From: Pseudoalteromonas peptidolytica
Lineage (GTDB): Bacteria > Pseudomonadota > Gammaproteobacteria > Enterobacterales > Alteromonadaceae
Reading direction: 5' to 3'
Assembly: GCF_012641745.1 (NCBI RefSeq)
Contig: NZ_WEHZ01000002.1
Coordinates: forward strand, 1 to 64,000
DNA: 64,000 bases
Every line of letters starts with the position of its first letter. The stretch's first letter is position 1. Below the pieces are notes generated by a model, which had not been told where the DNA came from, did no database searches, and worked only from the letters and a program-made list of their open reading frames with translations. Shown piece after piece: positions 8,057 through 17,467 of this stretch. Position numbers and translations under genes: made by a program.

Positions 8057-11000
8057 ATGGATGCAACTAAAGAATTTTTACCACTAAGAAGCTATCGAAA
8101 GGGAATTTTAGTTGCAGTGGTTATTCCTATCTTGTTGGTACTCATTTTAGCTTACCACCTATATCAAATTAAACTCGAACGCCAATATAAAGTGCGTTTT
8201 GGTCAGTATGAATACGTTTCTCAACAGCTCAAACAAGAGTTTTATGCTGCACATGTTGTGTTAGACAGTATTGCAGTTAATCTCGCGCAGCCAATTTCTT
8301 TTCAGAAACCACCAGAATGGTTGGAAGACATAGAACAGCACCCTGAGCATTATTATCATGCACTGCCAAATAGCGGCGGCGAAATTGTTGGCAGAGGGCA
8401 AGTAAACGAGGCCTTATTTGCAACTAAGCGTTGGCAGACCGTGTTGTCACTCAATACCGCTTTTGATGCAGCTTTGGCACTGCAAGGTGGGCTATATGCA
8501 GTTGCTTATATCGAAGATGATGGCTTTGCCTTTATTAAACGTAGGGAGGCCACGAGCAGCCACTTTATTACTCAGCTAGTGCGCGGTAAATTTCAGCCTG
8601 ACTTTAGCCTTGGTAATATTGTCGTTGGCTCTCCAGTTAAATTTTTTGATAGGCAAATGTTCGCTCTTGGTAAAAAGCTCTCGACGGTCGACAATACCCA
8701 TATTTTAATGATTTACGATAGTCATATTATTGATCGTTGGCTGCAAAACATAGGCTCTTTGGATGGAACCATGGAGTTTAAAAACCAAAGTAATGAAATC
8801 ATTGCGGGGGAGCGTTTTGACTATGAGCATGCCGGGCTTGCAAAGTCTGCTGCGCCTTGGCAGTACGGATTACACTTTATTGCAGAGCCAGCTAAAGAAC
8901 CTATTAGCTTAAATTATCATGAAAGCTATGCACAATTTGCCGCGCCCCTGCAACGAGAAATATTGCTAGAGCTTGCGCTATTGCTCTTTTTTATATTATT
9001 TACGTTTACCACCATTGTGTGGCTTAGTCGGCAGATTTTTGTGCGGCCATTAACGCACTTTGTCAACTATCTCTCGTTACAGGAACACTCACCTGAAACG
9101 ACGTTAAATTATCCTATTCCCTCAGAATGGCAACCATGGTTTGCTCAAATCAAACAAGTCGTAGAGCAAAAATCGCGCTTAATGCATACGCTAAAGCAGC
9201 ATAACCAAGAACTTGATGACGAAATAAAGCGTAAGCAGCAAGCACTAAAGCAGAGTTTTGAAGCTAAGGAACGCCAAGCTGCATTATTAAATGCCGTATT
9301 AGACTCGGTACCAGACATCATTTACTTCAAAAATATTGATGGCTCTTTCATTGGCTGTAACCGAGCGTTTGAGGAGTTTATGGGGGTGGATAAGTCTTTA
9401 CTGGTGGCGAAAACTCAACGAGAAATTACCTCAGGCCTCACTATTTTACTTGAGCAAGAGGCACTAATGGAACACTCACAAGAACAAGTGTCTACCAACT
9501 TTGTATTGGGTAAAAATACCTACTTCTTAACTATCACACCACTTAAATCGGACACTGGAAAGTTGATTGGGTGCTTGGGCGTTGCACGTGATATTACAGC
9601 AGCTCAAGAAGCTTACAACGCTTTAAGAGATTCTGAAGAAAACTTTAGAGCGGCAACTGAGTTTGCCCCCAATGGGGTTATTTTATCAGCAATAGATGGC
9701 AAAATACTGGAAATGAACAAAGCTGCAAAGCGCTTTTTATCCTTAGATAAAAACACCGGAGAAAAGCAGCTGGAGCGGTTGTTTGATGAACAAAACTGGC
9801 AGTCGCTTCAAAGTGTGTTAGCTGGGTTATTAAAGCAGCAAAAAAAAGTAGTAGAACACACGGTTTCGCAGGCAGGTAAGCACAGGTGGCTTCAACTTAG
9901 CATCTCTTTGGTTTGGGATAAGGATAAACGCCCAAAATACTATGTTATTCATATTCAAAATATTACAGGCCTGCTGCTTGCGAAGCAGGACGCTGAACGT
10001 GCAACACTTGCTAAAAGCCGCTTTATCGCAAATATTAGCCATGAAATTAGAACGCCAATCAATGCTATTTTAGGTCTTGCGGACATGATAAATAGTGAGT
10101 CGCTAACACGACTGCAAAGTAAAAAATTGCAACAGCTTTCTGGTGCTGCAAACGAACTATTGGCAATGCTCAATAGCATTTTGGAATTTGCAAAAGTAGA
10201 GAGTCACCAAGGCACTATCCAGTACGAGACCTTTCAAGCTTGTCAGGCATTTACGGCCATAGAGTCGTTGATAAAGCCTTTGTGTGTGCAAAAAGGCTTA
10301 TCATTTGAGTTGCAAATTGACGCCTTAGTTTGGCCCTATCTGTATAGCGATGAAGACAAGATCAAACAAATATTAGTTAACTTATTAAGTAATGCAGTTA
10401 AGTACACCAATCAAGGCCAAATTGGCTTAAAAGTTGATGTCACAGCGGATACAACAGCTAAGCAAACAATAAAGTTTGCAGTGTGGGATACTGGTGTTGG
10501 GATCAAAGCACAACAAGTGGAACATCTCTTTGACGCCTTTACTCAAGGGGACGAGAGCTTCACTCGACGGCATGAAGGAATTGGTCTTGGACTTGCGATC
10601 GCAAAACAAGAAGTGGCATTACTGGGAGGGAATATTACCGTTGACTCGACGCCCAACCAAGGTAGTTGCTTCTTTTTTGAATTGGTTGTGGATAAAGGAG
10701 CTTGCCCCATTGTCGAGAGCCATAAGGCCGTTTACTGTCTTGTTGACACTCAGGAGCAATTGCCGAGTTACCTCGCGGGACTGGCAACCCCTATATTGTT
10801 AGATCAAGTATCGCAAAGTGCTGAAGATTTGGAGCAGTCCATCGTGGTTGTGCCTCCACACTGTGCCAATTTACCTGCAGGTGTTTTAGCGAGTACTAAG
10901 GCCGTTATATTACATTGTGACGAGCAACTAACAGAGCAAAATAACCATATCGCCCTGAATCAACATGTGTTCTATCAATCTGCATATACTTGGCTTGCGG

Positions 11001-11752
11001 AGTTTGCTCATATGACGCAAACCGTGGATAGTGGTTGTATGCAAGTAGCAGGCGCGCTGTGTTTGGTGGTAGATGATAACAGTCTGAATCTGGATATTAC
11101 TGAAAATATGTTGAAAAAAAATGGCATATCGACAGTTGCACTTCAAAGTGCTGAGAAAATTCAGGAAATAGTACAAACCTTAAGTCCTGATGCCATTTTG
11201 ATGGATATTCATATGCCCAAGGTTGATGGTTATCAAGCCACTCAACAAATAAGAAAGATATGCTCAGCAGCTGAGCTTCCGATTATCGCGTTGACTGCAA
11301 ATGCAAGTAAAGAAGAGCGTGCGAAGGCTGCTAAAGTCGGTATGAATGACTATTTGGTAAAACCCATTAGTAGCGCTCAAGCTTGTAAAACGCTTGCAAG
11401 TAATATTGTTAAGTCAGAGTTTACTACAGAGGCATTTTTTGATTATGAGTTTGCCTTGTCACAGATGATGCAAAATGAAACGTTTTTGCAAACAATGTTA
11501 GATAAATTTGCTAAACTTTGTCATGATTACCTAGAACAGGTCAGCCAACTTGAACAGGGGTCAGCTTTATTTGAACTTGCACATGGCATCAAAGGGGCGG
11601 CTGCGGGATTAGGGTTTAAGCGGCTTGCTAAAGTGGCCAAAGACCTTGAAACGCAAAGTAAAAAAATTACAACTATAACAAATCGCACAGACTTGGATAA
11701 ACTTACCACCGCACTATCTCAAGTCATATGCTTTATTGAGCAAAGAAGGTAG
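8057..11752 (+). CDS. Hybrid sensor histidine kinase (PAS-PAS-HisKA-HATPase-REC-Hpt)
   Basis: Membrane hybrid kinase of 1231 residues. Order: transmembrane span near residues 15-37, a periplasmic sensor region to about 300, second span near 305-330 and a short HAMP-like linker, two PAS domains (about 415-520 and 530-640), HisKA with phospho-acceptor in ISHEIRTP near residue 660, an HATPase with N-box NLLSNAVKYT near 771 and G-boxes (DTGVGI, GIGLGLAI), a receiver with the acceptor Asp in LMDIHMP near 1047, and a C-terminal Hpt domain with AHGIKGAAA near 1174. This is a complete ArcB/BarA-like phosphorelay. Input signal is unknown. The response regulator 10 bp downstream is the obvious partner. 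It is a candidate BarA-like kinase for the CsrB-like RNA, but nothing here proves that. Confidence 0.93.
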   Translation: MDATKEFLPLRSYRKGILVAVVIPILLVLILAYHLYQIKLERQYKVRFGQYEYVSQQLKQEFYAAHVVLDSIAVNLAQPISFQKPPEWLEDIEQHPEHYYHALPNSGGEIVGRGQVNEALFATKRWQTVLSLNTAFDAALALQGGLYAVAYIEDDGFAFIKRREATSSHFITQLVRGKFQPDFSLGNIVVGSPVKFFDRQMFALGKKLSTVDNTHILMIYDSHIIDRWLQNIGSLDGTMEFKNQSNEIIAGERFDYEHAGLAKSAAPWQYGLHFIAEPAKEPISLNYHESYAQFAAPLQREILLELALLLFFILFTFTTIVWLSRQIFVRPLTHFVNYLSLQEHSPETTLNYPIPSEWQPWFAQIKQVVEQKSRLMHTLKQHNQELDDEIKRKQQALKQSFEAKERQAALLNAVLDSVPDIIYFKNIDGSFIGCNRAFEEFMGVDKSLLVAKTQREITSGLTILLEQEALMEHSQEQVSTNFVLGKNTYFLTITPLKSDTGKLIGCLGVARDITAAQEAYNALRDSEENFRAATEFAPNGVILSAIDGKILEMNKAAKRFLSLDKNTGEKQLERLFDEQNWQSLQSVLAGLLKQQKKVVEHTVSQAGKHRWLQLSISLVWDKDKRPKYYVIHIQNITGLLLAKQDAERATLAKSRFIANISHEIRTPINAILGLADMINSESLTRLQSKKLQQLSGAANELLAMLNSILEFAKVESHQGTIQYETFQACQAFTAIESLIKPLCVQKGLSFELQIDALVWPYLYSDEDKIKQILVNLLSNAVKYTNQGQIGLKVDVTADTTAKQTIKFAVWDTGVGIKAQQVEHLFDAFTQGDESFTRRHEGIGLGLAIAKQEVALLGGNITVDSTPNQGSCFFFELVVDKGACPIVESHKAVYCLVDTQEQLPSYLAGLATPILLDQVSQSAEDLEQSIVVVPPHCANLPAGVLASTKAVILHCDEQLTEQNNHIALNQHVFYQSAYTWLAEFAHMTQTVDSGCMQVAGALCLVVDDNSLNLDITENMLKKNGISTVALQSAEKIQEIVQTLSPDAILMDIHMPKVDGYQATQQIRKICSAAELPIIALTANASKEERAKAAKVGMNDYLVKPISSAQACKTLASNIVKSEFTTEAFFDYEFALSQMMQNETFLQTMLDKFAKLCHDYLEQVSQLEQGSALFELAHGIKGAAAGLGFKRLAKVAKDLETQSKKITTITNRTDLDKLTTALSQVICFIEQRR

Positions 11753-11761
11753 TACTAAGGG

Positions 11762-12664
11762 ATGCAGCAAGCTGAGCATATTTTTATAATTGATGACGAC
11801 CCGATAAACAAAATGGTATTAACCAACATCCTGAGTGAGGATCACACACTTTTTCACTGTGAAGATCCTGCGTTTTGCATCGATGAGGTAAAAGCGAATC
11901 GTACCGATCTGATTATTTTAGATGTTGCTATGGGCAATGGATCTGGTTTTACCATTTTGGAGAAGCTAAAAAAAGACGCGAGCACTTATGGGATCCCGGT
12001 GATAGTCATATCGGGTAGCGTGAGTTTTAAAGACGAAGCGAGGGGACTCGAATTAGGCGCCGTAGACTATATTACAAAGCCTTTTAACCCTCTGATAGTA
12101 AAAACAAGACTCAAAAATCATCTGGCAATTAAGAAAAAGAATGACTTACTAGAAAAGCTGGTCTCATTGGATGGGTTGACGGAATTACCAAATCGTAGAC
12201 GTTTAGATGAAGAAATGCGGGCGCTATTAACTGGAGATGAGGCCGCACAGGGCTGTTTTTCTATCATGCTGGTTGAACTCGATTTCTTTAAAACGTTTAA
12301 CGAGCATTATGGTTATATGCATGGTGATACTTGTTTGTTTAAGGTGGCTAAAGCGCTAGAAGAAACGGCCGCACGCTACAGCGTATTTATAGGTCGCTTC
12401 GATGGTACTCGCTTTGCATTAGTATCGGCACAGCATGATATTGATACTGTAACATCAATTGCACAGTCAATTCATGATGCAGTTAATGCGCTAAAAATAC
12501 CACATATCGCTTCTCCCATTTGTGCACATGTTAGTGTCAGTATCGGGGCTGTACATATTGAGCAACATAAAACCCTAGAGCTCAACGAATTGATAAAAAA
12601 TGCTGATAGCGCGCTGGCAGAAGCGCAAAAGCAACAGAGCACAATATTTATCAAACAGATATAA
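11762..12664 (+). CDS. Response regulator with degenerate GGDEF domain
   Basis: 300-residue protein: receiver domain (IIDDDPIN, acceptor Asp in LIILDVAMG near residue 54, Lys in YITKPFNP) followed by a GGDEF fold. The signature loop reads FDGTRF where active cyclases have GGDEF or GGEEF, and the metal-binding segment normally DxDxFKxxND reads ELDFFKTFNE. Both changes should abolish diguanylate cyclase activity, so it is probably a c-di-GMP/GTP-sensing or protein-interaction output. It starts 10 bp after the hybrid kinase and almost certainly forms an operon with it. The ribosome binding site (AAGGG) is very close to the ATG; the AGAAGG further upstream may contribute. Confidence 0.88.
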   Translation: MQQAEHIFIIDDDPINKMVLTNILSEDHTLFHCEDPAFCIDEVKANRTDLIILDVAMGNGSGFTILEKLKKDASTYGIPVIVISGSVSFKDEARGLELGAVDYITKPFNPLIVKTRLKNHLAIKKKNDLLEKLVSLDGLTELPNRRRLDEEMRALLTGDEAAQGCFSIMLVELDFFKTFNEHYGYMHGDTCLFKVAKALEETAARYSVFIGRFDGTRFALVSAQHDIDTVTSIAQSIHDAVNALKIPHIASPICAHVSVSIGAVHIEQHKTLELNELIKNADSALAEAQKQQSTIFIKQI

Positions 12665-12736
12665 TACGTTTTTATAAGAGCTACAGCTCAGCATGGTTTC
12701 GAGCTTAGATAAAGAATGGGCACGCAATAAGATGTG

Positions 12737-12780
12737 TAGCTGCTTTGCAGCTTGTCTTAATCACACCATCCTTGGTGTGT
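12737..12780. terminator. Two hairpins between convergent genes
   Basis: AGCTGC-TTT-GCAGCT (12738-12752) followed by a T-rich stretch would end the plus-strand regulator gene. CACACC/GGTGTG (12762-12779) lies just after the stop of the minus-strand lipoprotein gene. Both stems are short. Confidence 0.45.
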
Positions 12781-12787
12781 ATACACT

Positions 12788-13165
12788 TTAAAGAACTTGT
12801 TTAAGTGCGCTATCACCAAAGCCGATAAGCTGATTATTTTTGAATACTAGCGCAGTACATTCATCTTTGGTTATTTTTCCATCTGAATGCTTGCTGTTTG
12901 TAGCATAGTAAAGCACTTGATAATTATCACCATCTTTTGCCACGAGCTCACTGAAGTCAGGAGTAGACAGCGCTTCTTTCACCGTTGCGTAATCGGTGCC
13001 CATTTTAAAATCCGCTATCTTTTCACGGTTTTCACGCTGCTTTTGTTCCCAATTCGAATTGTATTTAGATGCCCAGCCGTGCTCAACTTCACCATCCGAT
13101 ACTGCAACAATACAACCTGATAACAGAGTCGAGCTTAGTGCTGCTACTAACATTAATTTTTTCAT
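12788..13165 (-). CDS. DUF3192-family lipoprotein
   Basis: Predicted lipoprotein of 125 residues. The signal peptide MKKLMLVAALSSTLLSGC ends in the lipobox LSGC, giving a lipidated Cys at residue 18. The mature part (MGTDYATVKEALSTPDF, VLYYATN, ALVFKNNQLIGFGD) matches the DUF3192 pattern common in Vibrio, Shewanella and Pseudoalteromonas; it resembles the BamE/SmpA-like fold in having a short repeat that measures change between a helix and a strand. Function unknown. It is preceded by a pyrimidine-rich leader of about 190 bp and reads toward the two-component operon. Confidence 0.8.
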   Translation of the reverse strand: MKKLMLVAALSSTLLSGCIVAVSDGEVEHGWASKYNSNWEQKQRENREKIADFKMGTDYATVKEALSTPDFSELVAKDGDNYQVLYYATNSKHSDGKITKDECTALVFKNNQLIGFGDSALKQVL

Positions 13166-13353
13166 TATTCTTTCCTTTTTGCTCTTTATTGCTGTTTTTT
13201 ATTGTAAACAGCTTTTCACTTTTTTGTACCTTATTAAAGCAAACTTTTTGCCAACTTGTAATGCTTAATAATATCAATAACTTGCTTTTTTTTGTCCAAC
13301 CTGGGAGTTACATTTTTACCAAAATTTAGTGATATTCATCATTGTTCAAGTAA

Positions 13354-14301
13354 CTAGACCACTCTATTTCTGTCTGTGCCGGAGGCGAATGCGTTAATAT
13401 TGAGTGCGATCTCATTTACCAAGCGTGCAATCGCCTCTTTACTTGCCCATGCAATATGAGGGGTGAGTAGCAAATTATCGCCTTGATAGTTCACTAATGG
13501 ATTATCTGTGCGAGCAGGTTCATGTGTTAACACGTCCACTGCAGCTCCTGCAATTTGATTATTATTAAGTGCATTAACAAGAGCTTGCTCGTTTACTATC
13601 CCACCTCTTGCTGTATTTATTATAAAAGCATGACCTTGAAGTGCTGCAAACTCAGCGTCATCAATCAAGTTTTCAGTTTCTGCTGTCAGGGGGCAATGGA
13701 TAGACACAATATCAGCAATACGTAGTGCTTCAGTAAAAGCCATGCGGCCATTTCTAACTTGAGTGGCGCCTTTACGCTCAGCAATGATCACCTTTGCACC
13801 AAATGCTTTGGCAACATTTGCAACCGCTTCACCCAAAGCACCATGCCCTATAATGACAAAATGCTTTCCTGCGATTTCGCTAATGTCGTAATCTAAACGG
13901 CAAAACATAGAGCTTTGCTGCCAGCGTCCAGCATGGCAATCTTGTTGGTAACGATGAATATTTGTCATCAAATTACCTAACATAGTAAAAGTATGCTGAA
14001 CAACAGAGGGGGTTGAGTAACCAGCTACATTTGCCACCGCAACATGATGTGCCTTAGCTGCTTCTAACTCGATATTATTAACCCCGGTGGCTGCGACACA
14101 AATCAGCTTTAATTTCGGTAAAGACGCAATGAGCTTCGCATCAAGTTTGACTTTATTGGTAATTATGACTTCTGCGTTTTCACATCGAGACAAAATGTCT
14201 TCGTAGGCGGTCATATCATAAGATGTGAGTGTGCCTAATTTAGCAATAGGTGTAAGGTCGGTATTGGCAAGAGTTTTAGCGTCTAAAACCACTATTTGCA
14301 T
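13354..14301 (-). CDS. D-2-hydroxyacid dehydrogenase (glycerate dehydrogenase-like)
   Basis: NAD-dependent 2-hydroxyacid dehydrogenase, 315 residues. The Rossmann motif GHGALGEAVA sits near residue 150; catalytic Arg is in NTARGGIVNE, and the acid/base pair appears as the Glu in LTHEPAR and His in LLTPHIAW. This is the family of hydroxypyruvate/glycerate dehydrogenase HprA; exact substrate cannot be read from sequence. The catalytic set is complete. It is divergent from the ZntR-like regulator, whose promoter begins 17 bp from its start codon, so expression of the two may be coupled. Confidence 0.85.
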   Translation of the reverse strand: MQIVVLDAKTLANTDLTPIAKLGTLTSYDMTAYEDILSRCENAEVIITNKVKLDAKLIASLPKLKLICVAATGVNNIELEAAKAHHVAVANVAGYSTPSVVQHTFTMLGNLMTNIHRYQQDCHAGRWQQSSMFCRLDYDISEIAGKHFVIIGHGALGEAVANVAKAFGAKVIIAERKGATQVRNGRMAFTEALRIADIVSIHCPLTAETENLIDDAEFAALQGHAFIINTARGGIVNEQALVNALNNNQIAGAAVDVLTHEPARTDNPLVNYQGDNLLLTPHIAWASKEAIARLVNEIALNINAFASGTDRNRVV

Positions 14302-14317
14302 TATTTTTATCCTTTAC

Positions 14318-14349
14318 TTGACTTTGGAGTTAACTCTAAGGTTTATACT
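14318..14349 (+). promoter_or_regulatory. MerR/ZntR-type promoter with 20-bp spacer and operator
   Basis: -35 TTGACT at 14318-14323 and -10 TATACT at 14344-14349 are separated by 20 bp instead of 17. The spacer holds a dyad, GGAGT-TA-ACTC with outer AC/GT bases, which resembles the E. coli ZntR operator. Overlong spacers corrected by DNA distortion are the hallmark of MerR-family activation, so this promoter should be switched on by the regulator that follows when metal binds. Confidence 0.88.
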
Positions 14350-14392
14350 TATCATATCGGCTAGGATAATCTTCGGGACTGAGGAGTGTAAA

Positions 14393-14800
14393 GTGATAAA
14401 GATTGGTGAGCTGGCAAATCGGCTTAACGTATCGACGGACACGTTAAGATATTACGAAGCAAATGATCTGCTTCACCCTTGCGCAAGGAGTGAAGGAGGG
14501 TATCGCTTGTTTGATGAGCAAAGTGAAAAACAGATGCGTTTTATTCTTCGTGCTAAAAAAGTGGGATTTAGCCTCAAAGAAGTGCAAGATCTGTTAAAAA
14601 TTAAATTTGAAAAGCATCAGCACAGCTGTGAAGAAGTAAAAACGCTGACGCTCACTAAGCGTGATTTAGTCAGAGCGCGCATAGCAGAGTTACAAAAGTT
14701 TGAACAATCCTTGTCAACACTGGCAAAGCAATGCTGTGGTGGTGAGGAAGCAGCAGTGAGCTGCTCAATTTTAACCGCCTTGGAGGCTATCGATGAATGA
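14393..14800 (+). CDS. MerR-family metal-responsive regulator, ZntR-like
   Basis: 135-residue MerR-family activator. The N-terminal winged helix-turn-helix starts MIKIGELANRLNVSTDTLRYYE. Metal-binding cysteines fall at residues 79, 114, 115 and 124, identical positions to those of E. coli ZntR, but ZntR His119 is Glu here, so metal preference may differ (Zn, Cd or Pb). The start is GTG at 14393 preceded by GAGGAG; the longer frame that begins at 14225 would run through its own promoter. The stop overlaps the start of the exporter gene by 8 bp, so the two are co-transcribed and translationally coupled. Confidence 0.9.
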   Translation: MIKIGELANRLNVSTDTLRYYEANDLLHPCARSEGGYRLFDEQSEKQMRFILRAKKVGFSLKEVQDLLKIKFEKHQHSCEEVKTLTLTKRDLVRARIAELQKFEQSLSTLAKQCCGGEEAAVSCSILTALEAIDE

Positions 14801-16049
14801 ACTGATATTGAATTTTTGGCAGCTATTTTTAGTATCAGCGCCATGGTTGTTACTAGGTTTAGTGTTAGCGGGCTTACTCAACGTTTTTATTCCAAAAAAC
14901 TTACTGCAAAAGCACTTAGGTCAGGAAGGATTTTGGACGACAATTAAAGCTGCCTTAATTGGTGCGCCAATGCCATTATGCTCTTGCGGTGTTATACCCG
15001 CAGCGGTTGGGCTTAGAAGAGCTGGAGGGTCGAAAAGTGCGACGACAGCTTTTTTAGTTTCAACGCCCGAAACCGGCGTCGACTCAATCTCTGTTTCCTA
15101 TGTGCTGCTTGGGCCTTTTATGGCGGTGATAAGACCTATTGCTGCGGTTACTAGTGCGATTGCAGCGGGTTTATTGGTTGGAAAGGAAAAAGACGAAGAT
15201 AAAAAATCAACGACGGAAAAAGTGTCAAACACGTCTCCTAAAACTAGCAGTTGTTGTAGCGCCTCAGCCCCATCGGAGCCAAAACCGCAGGTAACCAAGT
15301 CTTGTTGCGATACTAAGCCGGTAACCAGCCCAAGCTGCTGTACAACAACAGAGCCAAAGCTAGTAGCCGCTGGAAGTAGTAATAGTAGTTGCCAGAGTAA
15401 GGCTTCATCGGCGTCAAATTGTTGTGATCCCAGCCCTTCTGAAACCAATTGTTGTAGCTCACAGCCAACAGAAGCGCAGTCAGCGATTACGGCAAAAATA
15501 ATTGAAGCAATAAAGTTTAGCTGTAATAAGTTATTATCTGATACCGCGGTGTGGTTATTGATAGGCTTATTTTTTGCCGCGTTAGTGCAAACATTTGTAC
15601 CTGAGTCATTTTTATCTCAATGGGGCGATGGTATTTTAGCGATGCTGGTGGTTATTTTGATCAGTATTCCAATGTATATTTGTGCTACCGCTTCAACGCC
15701 AATTGCAGCAGGTTTATTAATGGCTGGAGTGTCTCCGGGGGCGGTATTGGTATTCATGTTGGCAGGCCCTGCCACCAATATTGCTACTATAGGTGTTGTA
15801 GGTAAAGAGCTTGGGCGTAGAGCCGTATTTGCTTATTTGGTCGGTGTGATTGGGGTTGCGCTTATCTTTGGCTTCCTGACCGATCACCTCGTTGCTACCT
15901 ATGGCTTTGTGGTCACTCCGATGATTGGTGAAGAGCATGAAATTCTGCCTCACTGGCTTAGCGTATCCATGGGAATATTACTTGCCGCATTACTACTGAG
16001 ACTGGCGATACTTAAGCTGAGTGAAGTATTTAGAGCAGAGAGTGTGTAG
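14793..16049 (+). CDS. SO_0444-family Cu/Zn efflux permease
   Basis: Inner-membrane permease of 418 residues in the DUF318/UPF0718 (ArsP-like) superfamily. Two homologous membrane halves carry the motifs GAPMPLCSCGVIPAA near residues 55-70 and IPMYICATASTPIAAGLL near 290-310, with Cys residues likely to handle the metal. Between them (about residues 135-235) is a hydrophilic linker packed with Cys pairs (SCCS, SCCD, SCCT, NCCD, NCCS), which should bind soft metal ions. This arrangement is typical of the SO_0444 Cu/Zn efflux family. The overlapping ZntR-like regulator supports an export role in metal resistance. Confidence 0.88.
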   Translation: MNELILNFWQLFLVSAPWLLLGLVLAGLLNVFIPKNLLQKHLGQEGFWTTIKAALIGAPMPLCSCGVIPAAVGLRRAGGSKSATTAFLVSTPETGVDSISVSYVLLGPFMAVIRPIAAVTSAIAAGLLVGKEKDEDKKSTTEKVSNTSPKTSSCCSASAPSEPKPQVTKSCCDTKPVTSPSCCTTTEPKLVAAGSSNSSCQSKASSASNCCDPSPSETNCCSSQPTEAQSAITAKIIEAIKFSCNKLLSDTAVWLLIGLFFAALVQTFVPESFLSQWGDGILAMLVVILISIPMYICATASTPIAAGLLMAGVSPGAVLVFMLAGPATNIATIGVVGKELGRRAVFAYLVGVIGVALIFGFLTDHLVATYGFVVTPMIGEEHEILPHWLSVSMGILLAALLLRLAILKLSEVFRAESV

Positions 16050-16219
16050 TGCTGACTTTAAAGTAATCGTTATCCAGCACTGCTAAATTACGCTTAGGCA
16101 TTTTATGTTCCAGCAAGATGTATTACTCTGGTGGTCAGACATGAAATGCTTAGCGTCTGTTTATCTGACACGATAGAATGCGCCAAAGTATGCTTTAATC
16201 CGAGAGTTTGAGAAGTAGA

Positions 16220-17314
16220 GTGGATAAATACGCTGACATAAGACCGTATAATGATGATGAAGTTGTACCTGCCTTGGCACGTTTATTGGGAGATGACCAG
16301 TTTATCGATGTTATCGCTAAATATAACTTGCCGGCATGGCTAAGTGCCTGGCCGGTAGTTGCCCGACCCCTAGTAAGAATGAAGCTTAAAAATAAGTGGG
16401 GAAACTTTTGCAGTATCGAGCAGGTACAAAATGAAGTTGCGTACTATTTACAGATTTTAATCAACAAAACGACGTCTAAAGTCACATATTCAGGTCTTGA
16501 GTCGCTTGACTCGCATACCTCTTATTTATTTATTTCAAATCACCGTGATATTGTCCTGGATCCAGCTTTGGTAAACTGGGGATTGCATCAACAGCATATG
16601 CGTACTGTTCGAATCGCGATTGGGGATAACCTGTTGCAAGTACCTTACATCACGGAGCTGATGCGTCTCAACAAAAGCTTTATCGTGAAACGCTCTGCAA
16701 AAGCGCCTAAAGAAATGCTAAAGGCGTTAACCCAGCTCTCAGCCTATATTTTTGACTCGCTTAGCGAAGGAAACTCTATTTGGATTGCCCAAAAAGAAGG
16801 ACGAGCTAAAGATGGCATCGATCAAACGGATCCTGCTTTACTAAAGATGTTGCAGTTGAACGGCAGAAAGCTAAAAGTAGACTTTTCTGAGTATATTAAG
16901 CAGCTAAAAATTGTACCGGTTGCGATTTCATATCAATATGAACCATGTGCAGTAGCCAAAGCAAAAGAGTTGTATCATAAGCAGCAGTTTGGCCAGTATG
17001 TTAAGGCGCAAGGGGAAGATATCGCCAGTATTGTTGACGGCTTTAGCTCAGACAAAGGCCATGTGCATGTTGCCTTTGGTGCGCCAATTACTTGCGATGT
17101 GGAGAATCCCGACGAACTAGCCCAAGTTATTGATAAACAAATCTTAGAGCTTTATCACTTACATTCAACTAATCACTTGGCAGCAGGGGATGACACGAAA
17201 GTAAGCGCTGAGGATAGAGCTGATTTTATGTCAAAGCTTGAAACTGTTCCTGATGAACTGAAACAGTTTGTGGTGAGCATGTATGCTGAGCCGCTACGTC
17301 GAAAAGGGATTTAA
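16220..17314 (+). CDS. Glycerol-phosphate/lysophosphatidate acyltransferase-like protein
   Basis: PlsC-superfamily acyltransferase, about 364 residues. The catalytic motif NHRDIVLD appears near residue 110 and a second block, IWIAQKEGRAKD, corresponds to the conserved EGxR/glycerol-3-phosphate-binding region. The C-terminal part is helical and hydrophilic; no clear membrane span is visible. The acceptor substrate is not evident. An in-frame TTG at 16208 is possible, but GTG 16220 has GAAG upstream at better spacing. It stands alone, with about 170 bp on either side containing no obvious gene. Confidence 0.78.
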   Translation: MDKYADIRPYNDDEVVPALARLLGDDQFIDVIAKYNLPAWLSAWPVVARPLVRMKLKNKWGNFCSIEQVQNEVAYYLQILINKTTSKVTYSGLESLDSHTSYLFISNHRDIVLDPALVNWGLHQQHMRTVRIAIGDNLLQVPYITELMRLNKSFIVKRSAKAPKEMLKALTQLSAYIFDSLSEGNSIWIAQKEGRAKDGIDQTDPALLKMLQLNGRKLKVDFSEYIKQLKIVPVAISYQYEPCAVAKAKELYHKQQFGQYVKAQGEDIASIVDGFSSDKGHVHVAFGAPITCDVENPDELAQVIDKQILELYHLHSTNHLAAGDDTKVSAEDRADFMSKLETVPDELKQFVVSMYAEPLRRKGI

Positions 17315-17467
17315 TCCCTTTCTCGCGATTTGTTTTCCTCATATTCACTCGTGGTTAAACCATACCACTTGATCCAAGTCTTTCTTCAGTAAAATAAAGG
17401 CTTGTGCGCAGATACAGTTAAATGTGTCGCGCACCGAACAGTGAATGAGGATCACTCTCAAAGCGCA

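Noticed and set aside
15098..15448. 116-residue minus-strand ORF
   Set aside because: Shadow of the Cys-rich linker of the exporter.
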